Part shown: positions 55,123 to 64,000 of the stretch, in pieces
Layout: the number at the start of each line of letters is the position of its first letter
Numbering within the stretch: the stretch's first letter is position 1
Source of the DNA: Diplolepis rosae
Taxonomy: Eukaryota; Arthropoda; Insecta; Hymenoptera; Diplolepididae
Reading direction: 5' to 3'
DNA length: 64,000 nt
Assembly: GCA_030998225.1 (NCBI GenBank)
Contig: JAPYXD010000469.1
Coordinates: forward strand, 496,001-560,000
Position numbers and translations under genes: made by a program
The notes under the pieces: model-generated
Databases searched by the model: none
Told to the model about the DNA's origin: nothing
The model's input: the letters and a program-made list of their open reading frames with translations, nothing else

Positions 55123-55383
55123 ATGAACGAACTGATAAAAACGAAAATCCGTTTCCAATACGCAGCTATTAAAATGCAATCTCATCGACGGAGAATGACT
55201 TTTTACTCGATGCTATCGCTAGTAGTAGTCCTCCTCCCTGATTCTCTCAATTGTATTCGACTTTATTCGAATTGTACTTTGTACCATCGGCATCGGTTTT
55301 TCGAAAAAAACGTGCCATTGATTTTGGAGATTTATGAAATTTGCAAGTTCAGAATATTCGATGTAGAACAGAGTAATACGTAA
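55123..55383 (+). other. Small ORF with signal-peptide-like segment (uncertain gene)
   Basis: The frame of 86 codons begins at an ATG and has further ATGs in frame at about residues 18 and 25. From the last of these the sequence MTFYSMLSLVVVLLPDSLNC has the charged start, hydrophobic core and small-residue cleavage region of a secretory signal. After it come a Cys- and His-containing stretch (NCTLYHRHRFF) and a stop at 55381-55383. It is slightly richer in GC than its flanks. It could be a small secreted protein or a first exon. No family was recognised and no donor is compelling. Confidence 0.25.
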
Positions 55384-56457
55384 CGAACAATACAAGAGTT
55401 TTCAAGTTGGTATAATGTATATATTCGATACTTAAAAAAATAGAAAAAGTCTTTTACTTGCGCATGCTCTGGGTTGGGTACAAAATAAAAATACCGTGGT
55501 GGTTCGAGAATTGTGAAGCAAAAACTGGAAGAGCAAATTAAATGAGGAGGTTACCATCGCGTATTTCGTGTTTATTAATTGACTAATTGTAAGTACAATT
55601 GACAAACATGTGCAAGTGTACGCAATGCGTAGTAGAATATTCCGCACTGGTTAGACTGGGAGAGATAATGTTGTCATGCATGTATCGTGTCCACAGGCTA
55701 TTACAGTAGCAATGCATGGACATTGGACAGACACGAACGACAACTGCCGGCAACTGGTAGCAACTGTTAATGGCCTAACAGATTCATAGTCACATTTGCA
55801 ATGCATTGAAAAACGATGCACCACCTTCAATTCTATACAAACATTTCGCTCCGATAGATATTGAATTCTATATGTTACTAGATTTAACTTTTAAATAGCT
55901 AAACGTTACGAGGCAGTGGGCGGAGTAGATGTCCCATTCTCTCGATAGGACTCTGCATGCTTTGAAAATGGTAACGAACCAACGTTCTATCGCTGCATGC
56001 GCACTAGAAATGAAATTCCTGTCTCGGTTTTAGGTGATTCAAGAGTCAAGAGTAATTTTGGAACAAAAAGGAATCAAATTGTAAATAAACCAACTTTAAG
56101 TAACTTGCTTCATGACCAAATAAAAATTTCATTGCTCTTCAGTTTTCAGTAATACATATAAGTATTGGATTTATCGATATTCTTCATATCTTTTAAAACA
56201 TACATATATATGCAGAAAGGAATTTTAAAACAGTCATAGGAAAAGCATAAGTCTATAAGTTTACTATTTATTCATCCTTCAGTAATACAATAAGAATTTA
56301 CAATAACAGTATCTAATATATTATGACGGTCTGAATAAAAGTCACTTTATTAATACTTTATTCTGTCAAAGATCCGTACATCATGACAGATCTTTATTTT
56401 TTGTGAGAGATTAGAACTATTCTTAGAATTGGAAAACGAGCACTTCTATGGTAATAG
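55384..56457. other. Spacer, nothing recognised
   Basis: No credible coding block or terminal repeats were found. The segment leads into the hairpin-repeat copy at 56458. Confidence 0.35.
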
Positions 56458-56549
56458 TATATTATGTGCCTAGGCACATAATGAGGGTTATTACGCGACG
56501 AACGAAAATGCTCGCAAGAGATCGAAGCCAAGGGGTAGTCGAGGCGTAG

Positions 56550-57049
56550 CACAGTGTGTAGAATGAGAAAATTGGGGTTCATAATGATTCATAGCCTACA
56601 ATTTTTCTACGATTTAATTTTTTTTTTTTTTTATTTAAAGCTAACTAAATTTTGAAGAAGTCTGTCGAGGCCGATTTTGCAGAAAAGCCGCGGTTATTTT
56701 GTTATTTATGTTGCAAGTTGCAAAAAAATCATAATTTTCTATATTTTTTGTCAATATTTTTGAACCATATTTGAATTTTCTCTGTGATTGTAAATCTATC
56801 AATTTTATACATTCTTGAGGTAATATCGACGAATATCATGGAGCAGGTAGCACAAATATGGAAAATTATGATTTTTTTGCAATTTGCAACTTAAATAACA
56901 AAATAACCGCGTATTTTCTGCAAAATCGACCTCGACAGACTTCTTCAAAATTTAATTAGCTTTAATTTAAAAAAAAAAAAGTTAAATCGTATGAAAATTG
57001 TAGGCTCTGAATCATTTTGAACCCCAATTTTCTCATTCTTCACACTGTG
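56550..57049. mobile_element. Long-armed palindromic MITE (500 bp)
   Basis: Terminal CACAGTGTG is followed by arms of about 170 bp that are near-perfect complements (GAATGAGAAAATTGGGGTTC.. and ..GAACCCCAATTTTCTCATTC). The arms include a TTTGCAACTTGCAACATAAA-type block and a poly-T/poly-A tract. The flanks are GTA on both sides if the terminal G/C pair is counted as part of the element. It is non-coding. Confidence 0.85.
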
Positions 57050-57053
57050 CGTA

Positions 57054-57530
57054 TACGCAGAAAAAAGTTCCGTATAATATACTGAAAATCCGGTATATTT
57101 TACTTAATTTCCAAGTACTTATATGGACAACTGGCCCGTTAACTGAATGTTACTAGGCTGAACAAGTAACTGTAATCAGATTTGGTAGTTACAGATACGA
57201 ATACATAAGTGGTACTGACATGCGCATGAGTTAAGCGAAACATCCAGATCGGTAAAATCTACTGATCTTTCGTTAATGTGTACTATACTAGTATTGTAAT
57301 TCAGTTCCAGTGAATGGTACTTATCATCCTGTATTTAATACATATGATAAAGGTATTTTTAACTCACAAGTGACAGAGTTAGATTTACTTTGATTTTACT
57401 ATGAGATTTACGAAACGCCCAGTAATTCCGACATTTCTTTTCAGCTATGTTAACAGTTTTTACTGTTACATTTACTTAAAATCATTTACTGTTTCTGGTT
57501 AGTAAATTTTGCCTTTCTTTTTTCTGCGTG
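57054..57530. mobile_element. MITE (477 bp), TACGCAGAAAAAAG-ended
   Basis: TACGCAGAAAAAAG and the complement of CTTTTTTCTGCGTG form the ends, with TA on both sides (57052-57053 and 57531-57532). It starts 4 bp after the previous MITE ends. The interior contains TACTGAAAATCCGGTATATT-type sequence and is non-coding. Confidence 0.75.
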
Positions 57531-57949
57531 TAGGTGAGACCTGCTGAGGCAAAGCCGAGACAAAGCCGAGGCGCGATCAGTCCTGCGAGCATTGTCGCGA
57601 GTCTCGTAATTACCCGAATTGTGTGCATTGGCGCATATTCTATTTTATGTGACTTCGGCGCATTTACGAGTTCTTCTGCGTACACTCGAATCCAATCTGA
57701 AAAGGTCGAAATTGCCGTGATTATCGCCCATCTCACTTAATATTTCGCGAATACTTCCGGCCATTTTGATTATCTCGATCTTGTGTAGTAATAGCGTATT
57801 GTAATAGACGCATGCGCAGTTCAAATGTACAAGGTTTTGTCAGTACGGTGCCAACGCTGTACGAAAAAGAAGAAGAAGAATAAGAAGAAGATTGTGCTCC
57901 GCTGTATGGCTATAGGCACATGCGCAGTTCAATTTTTAGAGAGAATTTT

Positions 57950-57976
57950 AGAGAGAGAGAGAGTGGGGGGGGGGGA
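57950..57976. repeat. (GA)n and poly-G tract
   Basis: A GA dinucleotide run is followed directly by about thirteen G residues. It marks the truncated end of the hairpin repeat. Confidence 0.9.
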
Positions 57977-59395
57977 GTTCGGTACCTTTATGATTTCCTT
58001 TTGTTTTTTTAAGTGTTTCTCACAGGTATGACTGCGATTTTTGGAAAATGCCGCACTTATATTCTGCTCGCAAAACTACTTTTCCCTTGGCGGCGTGTCC
58101 TGTTTATATTATATTTTTTGGTGACGTCACGCATTGCGCAGTCTCCCGCTATGTGTGACGTAGTTATGCCTCTCCTTTCAATAGGTGGTTTTCTCTCTCT
58201 TTCAGTAACTTCCCCAGATTTTTCTCTAGAGCTAGCCTGTGCCTATAGTACATTCAAATACGTCGCGGGACGTGACATTAGTATGCGTGCGTTTGCCATG
58301 CTGAGTCAAAGACAGCAAAAAACCTCATTGAGTGCTTATCAGCCGCATTTATGTTCACATTTCTGAGTACATGTTTAACCGTGCTCCGTAATTCGTAAAA
58401 ATGAAAATGGAAAGACTGGTAGATGGTGTAGTGTCCGTTGCTACGGAAAAACAACGAAAGAATCACACGTTGCACATGAGAGAGTACAAGAAACGCAAAA
58501 GCAAGGTGTCTCTCGATGCTAACAGAAAAAACTGGCGTGCGCTAAAACCGCCCGGGCAAGTAAAACTTTTTAAATCAGAAAAAATGGTGCGCATTGGATA
58601 AATGAAACGGTAAAACATGTAGTCAAAGATTCAACTTCACAAAGAAAGAAAGATTTGATTAAATGAAAGAAAATGATTAGTTTGAAAGGCTTTTTTTAAT
58701 TCGAACAGAAGATTTATTTCAATTAAATAATATTTATTTGATTTGAATAAAATATCTTTGAGCAAAATGAATATTTGTTTAAATCAAATGAATTTGTCTT
58801 CTAAACAAAAAAATTATCGTATTCGCATATGGTCAAAGATATAATTTGTTTTATTTAAGGCTATGTCGTACTTATCCGAACCTTACTTATCGACACCTTT
58901 TATTCGCCCTTCGCTTTTCCACATTAATTGAGGTGTCATGTTAAATCATTGAGTAATTAAGTGCAAAGCGTTAAAGAACGTATATTTTTTATAAGGAGTT
59001 AATATATACAATACTTTAAGCGACATATAAGTTATCTTTATTATAATTTTTTTGCTCAAAAAAAATCAACAAAGTTACAAAGATTTCAAAATACACCAGA
59101 ATATATTTTTAACCTTAAAAAACATGGCATATTAAACATGCTTAAAAAAATGTATGGAATCTTTAGTCAATTGTTGAAACGTAGTATAGAGGGGGTTTTT
59201 GGGTCACTGATAACGAATCAGAAGTTCATCTTTCAAATTCGAAATGGTGGATTCAATATGACGGATGAGTTTTATATAAAATTTGCGGATTTCTTTAAAA
59301 TATGGCATTTAGGGGTTTTCGAGATTGCTAGAACCATGAAGCGCAATACACTGAGCTTATTCTGAATTCTAACTTTCCAAACATATATATATATA
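57977..59395. other. Unique stretch with a mildly GC-rich part and small ORFs
   Basis: Around 58080-58610 the GC content rises. A perfect CRE-type palindrome GTGACGTCAC lies at 58121-58130, with GTGTGACGTA about 20 bp on. An ATG in good context at 58401 opens 66 codons of very basic sequence (HTLHMREYKKRKSKVSLD); no family was recognised. From about 59150 to 59330 comes a copy of the GGGTCACTGA / AATGGTGGATTCAATATG dispersed repeat. At 58640-58860 there is AT-rich sequence like the 43.7-kb MITE family. Confidence 0.4.
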
Positions 59396-60324
59396 CAGGG
59401 TGGGCACGAGTGGGTTGCAGAATAGGGAATATAATTGGGAGTAGTTTAGTATACGAGATACCGCCCAACATGCACTTTCGCTATTCGAAAAGATCTTTTT
59501 CAGGCGTTTTTTTTTAAATTCGCGCCAGCTCGAGAGAGGTCGTGCAAGTCTTGCGCATCTCTGTTCGCTTTTTTCTAGATCGGTAATAGTGGAACCTGTC
59601 CATATTTAATTTTAAATATGGTACAGGTTAGGTTTTCAAATGTAATTTTTGAAAAAATATTTAAATTAAGTGTCATGTTTTAAAAATATTAGCGAAAGTG
59701 GGGCAGAATTTTAAACAACAGTGAGTGAATTTATTATTCAGACACACAAGTGTAAATAGTTGAAAATTGGAATCAAGTTTGACAGCAAGAAGCTCATCTT
59801 TGTAGTGTGTGATAAAAATAATAAATTTTAAACAAATAAAGAGTTTTGTTGCTCTAAAAGATTGTTACGGCATGGAGAATGGTAAGATTTAAAATCTCTA
59901 AGATAAAAAATATTAAATATAAATATAATTTAAAATTTTCAATAACAACAATATGTTTTAAATTTTCAGAAAAATATCTACTCACTTCAAATGAAGTTAA
60001 AAAAAAAAAATTAAAAATTTTTAATTTGACGGGAAATTCAGATAAGTATTTTTTATTTCACTTTAAATGATATTCTTGAAAAGAGACGTTTACTTTGTGA
60101 AATGTTTTTTTTTCCTTTTTCAGGAAGAGTCAAAAATGAAGCAAGTGGGAAAAATAAAGGATATAAGAACTAAAATTATGTAGGTATTTATGTTACTTAT
60201 AAGTTGCAGTAGCAAAAGTACATACATAATAATGTAATAATAGTTTGAAATATCTTAGAAGCTAAACTTTATAATTTATCATTCTGAACAAAATATCAAA
60301 ACACTAACTGATGTTTATGTAATC

Positions 60325-60865
60325 AAATCCTCAATAGCCATTGATTATTGTAAAAATTGTTCCCGGGACTAAAATAAAGGTTTCAAAATTCTGTAAACTG
60401 GCTCAGGAGTCTACGTTTTTAACAAATCTTCAATACCCATAGCGGCCGGTCTAGAGTGGTCAAGTTCCAAATACAGACAAAATATCACATAAATCCTTGA
60501 CTGTAACCAAACTAATTGCTCTAAATTCTTCTAATTTGGTTCTCAAGTAGCTATTCCTGTCTCTCATCAGCTCCTAAAGCTATACTTTATAATTTGTCAT
60601 TTTAAAAAAATTTTGAAAAATTAAATGGTGTTTTTGGAGTCAAATCATCGATAGCAAATCAATATTGTAAAAATTGTTCCCGGGACAACAATTAAAGTTT
60701 TTAAATTCTGCAAACTAGCTCAGTAGTCCTAATTCACGTACTCTATCAGCCCTCATAGTAAATAGTCCTGAAAAATCATTTTTTCAAAACTTCGGTACTC
60801 ATAGCTGCCGTTCTAGAGTGGCCAAGTTCCAAATGCACACAAAATATCACATAAATCCTTGACTT
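60325..60865 (+). repeat. Tandem pair of ~320-bp units in the left arm of the palindrome
   Basis: Two units repeat GATTATTGTAAAAATTGTTC, CGGGAC, AATTCTGNAAACTNGCTCAG, CCATAGCGGCCGGTCTAGAG-type and ATATCACATAAATCCTTGAC blocks in the same order, about 318 bp apart. They have diverged somewhat. The mirror pair lies at about 61020-61610. Confidence 0.8.
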
Positions 60866-61019
60866 ATGATAATGCCTACCTAGGATTTGATTACATAAAC
60901 ATCAGTGAGGGCATCAACATTTTTTTAAAATGACAAATTATAAAGTATAGCTTTAGGAACTGATGAGAGACAGGAATAGCTACTTGAGAACCAAATTAGA
61001 AGAATTTAGAGCAATTAGT

Positions 61020-61610
61020 TTAGTTACAGTCAAGGATTTATGTGATATTTTGTGTGCATTTGGAACTTGGCCACTCTAGAACGGCAGCTATGAGTACTGA
61101 AGTTTTGAAAAAATGATTTTTCAGGACTATTTACTATGAGGGCTGATAGAGTACGTGAATTAGGACTACTGAGCCAGTTTGCAGAATTTTAAAACTTTAA
61201 TTGTAGTCCGGGGAACAATTTTTACAATAATCATTGGCTATTGAGGATTTGACTCCAAAAACACCATTTAATGTTTCAAAATTTTTTTTGAATTACAAAT
61301 TATACAGTTTAGCTGTGGGAACTGATAAGAGACAGTGATAGCTACTTATGAACTAAATTCGTAAGAATTTATAGATATTATTTTGGTTACAGTCAAAGGT
61401 TTAGGTAATGTTTTGTGTGTATTTAGAACTTGACCACTCTAGACCGGCCGCTATGAGTATTGAAGATTTGTTAAAATAATTTTTTACAACTTTTTAGTAT
61501 AAGAACTAACAGAATAAATTAACGTAGACTCCTGAGCCAGTTTACAGAATTTTGAAATCTTTATTTTAGTCCCGAGAACAATTTTTACAATATTCAATGG
61601 CTATTGAGGA
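61020..61610 (-). repeat. Mirror tandem pair in the right arm of the palindrome
   Basis: The same two units in inverted orientation. The inner unit in this arm starts GTCAAGGATTTATGTGATAT and the outer one GTCAAAGGTTTAGGTAATGT. This makes four copies in all, which allow more than one pairing register near the centre. Confidence 0.8.
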
Positions 61611-62541
61611 TTTGATTACATAAACATCAGTTAGTGTTTTGATATTTTGTTAAGAATGATAAATTATAAAGTTTAGCATCTAAGATATTTCAAACTATTA
61701 TTACATTATGTATGTACTTTTGCTACTGCAACTTATAAGTAACATAAATACCTACACAATTTTAGTTCTTAAATCCTTTATTTTTCCCACTTGCTTCATT
61801 TTTTACTCTTCCTGAAAAAGAAAAAAAACATTTCACAAAGTAAACGTCTCTTTTCAAGAATATCATTTAAAGTGAAATAAAAAATACTTATCTGAATTTC
61901 CCGTCAAATTAAAAATTTTTAATTTTTTTTTTAACTTCATTTGAAGTGAGTAGATATTTTTCTGAAAATTTAAAACATATTGTTGTTATTGAAAATTTTA
62001 AATTAAAAAATATTCAATATTTTTTATCATAGTGATTTAAAATCTTACCATTCTCCATGCCGTAACAATCTTTAAGAGCAACAAAACTCTTTATTTGTTT
62101 AAAATTTATTATTTTTATCACACACTACAAAGGTGAGCTTCTTGCTGTCAAACTTGGTTCCAATTTTCAACTATTTACACTTGTGTGTCTGAATAATAAA
62201 TTTACTCACTGTTGTTTAAAATTCTGCCCCACTTTCGCTAATATTTTTTAAACATGACACTTAATTTAAATATTTTTTCAAAAATTACATTTGAAAACCT
62301 AACCTGTACCATATTTAAAATTAAATATGGACAGGTTTCACTATTACCGACCTAGATAAAAGCGAACAGACATGCGCAAGACATGCACGTCCTCTCTCGA
62401 GCTGGCGCGAATTTAAAAAAACGCCTGAAAAAGATCTTTTCGAATAGCGAAAGTGCATGTTGGGCGGTATCTCGTATACTAAACTACTCCCAATTATATT
62501 CCCTATTCTGCAACCCACTCGTGCCCACCCTGTATATATTA

Positions 62542-63821
62542 GATGCGCAACTAAGTTCCCGCTTTTTTTTTATGAAAATGCAACTCTATTGTGAAAAAAT
62601 GGTTGCAAATGAATCATTCAAAGTATTGCCCATCGTTCGCTACAACTTTTGCCCCTCTTTCTGTTACAGCTCGAATACCGTTCCGGTTAAAGTGTTTATC
62701 TTTTGGGGCTATCCACGAATCAAGCCATTTTTCGATGTCTTCATATGAGCGGAAGTGCTAATCAGCCAGACCATTTGCCATCGAATGGAACAAGTAATAA
62801 TCGGACGGCGCAATATCTGAGGAATACGGCGGGTGGGGTAGGACTTCTCATTTGAGCGTTTCCAGGTAGGTTTTAACGGGTTTGGGAACTTGAGGCCGAG
62901 CGTTGTCATGCTGTAGAATAATGTTTCCGTGCCTCTGCTCGTATTGTGGCCGTTTTTCGCGCAGTGCTCAGCTTCAAAGCATCAATTGCGTTCGATACCG
63001 TTACCCAGTGATGGCTTCGTTCGGTTTCAAAAGCTCATAATAAATAACACCGACCTGGTCCTACCAAATACACAGCATAACCTTGGCAGCGTGAATATTT
63101 TTCCGACCCGACGACGTAGAAGCATGACCGGGCAGTCCCCATCACTTTCTTCTTTTAGGGTTGCTGTAATAAATCCATTTTTTATCACCCGTCACGATGC
63201 GATGAAGAAAACCCTTCCTTTTTTGCCGCTGAAGCAGTTGTTCGCAGGCGAAAAAACGACGCTTAACGTCCCTTGGCTTCAAATCATAAGGAACCCAAGT
63301 TTCTCGTTTTTGAATCATTCCCAACGCATGCAATCGCTTGGAAATGGTTTGGCGGGTAACTCCTAATGCTAAAGCATGCTCTTCTTTCGTTTGGCTCGGA
63401 TCCTCATCGAGCAATGCCTCAAATTCAGCGTCTTCGAAGGTTTTTGGCCTTCCTTCACGCGGACGGTCGTCAACATCGAAATCACCGTCTTTGAGGCGAC
63501 GGAACCAATCACGGTACGTTGTTTCATTTAGAGCAGCATCTCCGTAAACGTTTTGGAGCTATCGATGCGCTTCAGCCACCGTTTTCTTCGAATGAAAGAA
63601 TAAAATCAACATTTTCCGCAAATTACGATTATTTGGCACAAAATCAGACATTTTCACACAAGTAAAAGTATATGACGCCAAAACAAAATCACTGATGTAT
63701 CAAAACGATTTGTTTACCACATGTCTAAGCTTGTTTCATGACGTTTTGGATAGTTCAAAATCGACCAGCACTTACTGCTGGGGCCATCTATTGACAAACA
63801 GCGGGAACTTAGTTGCGCACC
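62542..63821 (-). mobile_element. Full-length mariner (1280 bp)
   Basis: Termini GATGCGCAACTAAGTTCCCG and complement (GGTGCGCAACTAAGTTCCCG) with TA at 62540-62541 and 63822-63823. The length is that of an undeleted mariner. It landed 8 bp from the end of the giant palindrome. Confidence 0.92.
62614..63651 (-). pseudogene. mariner transposase, full length but stop-riddled
   Basis: The minus-strand frame from an ATG (63649-63651) to TGA (62614-62616) is 346 codons, exactly the usual mariner length, with no net frameshift. It reads MSDFVPNNRNLRKMLILFFH, then DRPREGRPKTFEDAEFE, then TRQTISKRLHALG. The three catalytic residues are kept: IVTGDKKW, LQHDNARPQ and APSDYYLF. At least eight in-frame stops interrupt it, for example after AEAHR, after NPKRRKK, in LCIW*DQV, and in ANGLAD*HF. 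Decay is by point mutation only, unlike the deletion derivatives elsewhere in the window. Confidence 0.93.
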
Positions 63822-63823
63822 TA

Positions 63824-64000
63824 ATAGTTTATAGTTATTGAGTTTTATTAGTTATATATATTTTTTAAGTATTTATGACAGGAATTTCAACATTTTGCAA
63901 GCTCAATTTGTTCACTGAAATTTAGTGAGTTTAGTTTTATGTTTATAAAATGGACTTAGAATAGGTAAGGTTTTCAAACTCCGGTGCGTTTTAAAATTTT
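63824..64000. other. AT-rich end of window
   Basis: Nothing was recognised in the last 177 bases. Confidence 0.4.

Larger units (their letters stand above)
56458..57935 (+). repeat. Hairpin-rich dispersed repeat, copy interrupted by two MITEs
   Basis: The left end (TATATTATGTGCCTAGGCAC..) continues to about 56549. The repeat resumes at about 57533 (GCCGAGGCGCGATCAGTCCT..) and ends near 57935, losing its right terminus in a GA-rich run. The two halves match copy 1 at 7859-8410. Inserts at 56550-57049 and 57054-57530 explain the gap. Confidence 0.8.
59396..62532. mobile_element. Giant palindromic TIR element (3137 bp), CAGGGTGGGC-ended
   Basis: Termini CAGGGTGGGCACGAGTGGGT and its exact complement, with TA at 59394-59395 and 62533-62534. 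The two halves are complementary over almost their whole length, with the centre near 60965 and arms of about 1.5 kb. The outer 700 bp or so appear nearly identical. Inside each arm a unit of about 320 bp is present twice in direct repeat, recognisable by AAAAATTGTTCCCGGGAC and CTAGAGTGG.CAAGTTCCAA. No transposase is encoded. The terminal CAGGGTG and TA target link it to the elements at 17233 and 22310. Confidence 0.92.

Noticed and set aside
60325..61610. CRISPR array or satellite
   Set aside because: The four units are about 320 bp long, two in each orientation, and are explained by tandem duplication within a palindromic transposon arm.
62383..62748. 121-codon plus-strand frame
   Set aside because: It bridges the right end of the giant palindrome and the left end of the mariner, so it cannot be one gene.
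62929..63366. 145-codon plus-strand frame
   Set aside because: It is antisense to the full-length mariner transposase.

Overview
This is an AT-rich, gene-poor stretch of an arthropod genome, most likely an insect. The evidence is the density of mariner/Tc1-type, DUF4817-type, hAT and TTAA-flanked DNA transposons, the many terminal-inverted-repeat MITEs, a solo LTR, eukaryotic splice-site patterns, and the absence of bacterial operon structure. I cannot fix the order; a hymenopteran would fit but is a guess. No complete cellular gene, rRNA, tRNA or CRISPR array is visible.

Layout. 0-4 kb: a truncated mariner copy split by a solo LTR, then three MITEs nested inside each other. 4-6.7 kb: a BEL/Pao integrase relic and two tetranucleotide microsatellites. 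6.8-8.8 kb: a 2-kb TIR element that hosts a GC-rich palindrome island and one copy of a hairpin-rich repeat family. 9-13 kb: one DUF4817-type and two mariner derivatives. 13.9-18.6 kb: MITEs, a mariner fragment and a 1.35-kb element with about 220-bp inverted arms. 18.7-21.9 kb: two candidate cellular exons and two TTAA-flanked elements that share one TTAA. 22.3-23.07 kb: an element whose transposase 3' end is duplicated in inverted orientation. 23.08-31.74 kb: the centrepiece, an 8.65-kb hAT element with an 8-bp target duplication, a frameshifted transposase and 2.7-2.9-kb terminal inverted repeats. 32-37 kb: a candidate exon, a TTAA MITE, a 1.1-kb palindromic element, a composite hairpin repeat and another candidate exon. 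37.4-50.9 kb: mariner and DUF4817-type relics and several TA-flanked TIR elements, some nested. 52.5-59 kb: a GC-rich segment, a second copy of the mariner derivative seen at 0.5 kb (this one the intact 'empty site' for the LTR), a signal-peptide-like ORF and a repeat copy split by two MITEs. 59.4-62.5 kb: a 3.1-kb almost perfect palindrome. 62.5-63.8 kb: a full-length but stop-riddled mariner.

How it fits together. Almost every stretch with structure is a mobile element. Target duplications (TA, TTAA, 8 bp, 6 bp) can be read directly, so insertion boundaries and nesting order are unusually clear. Several short open blocks with good GT/AG borders and partly compatible reading phases suggest that the window lies in the very large introns of one or more cellular genes; I could not identify these proteins. 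The main recurring theme is terminal inverted repeats far longer than their families normally carry. At 22.3 kb the sequence shows how such arms can arise, because the same transposase 3' coding end sits at both termini.
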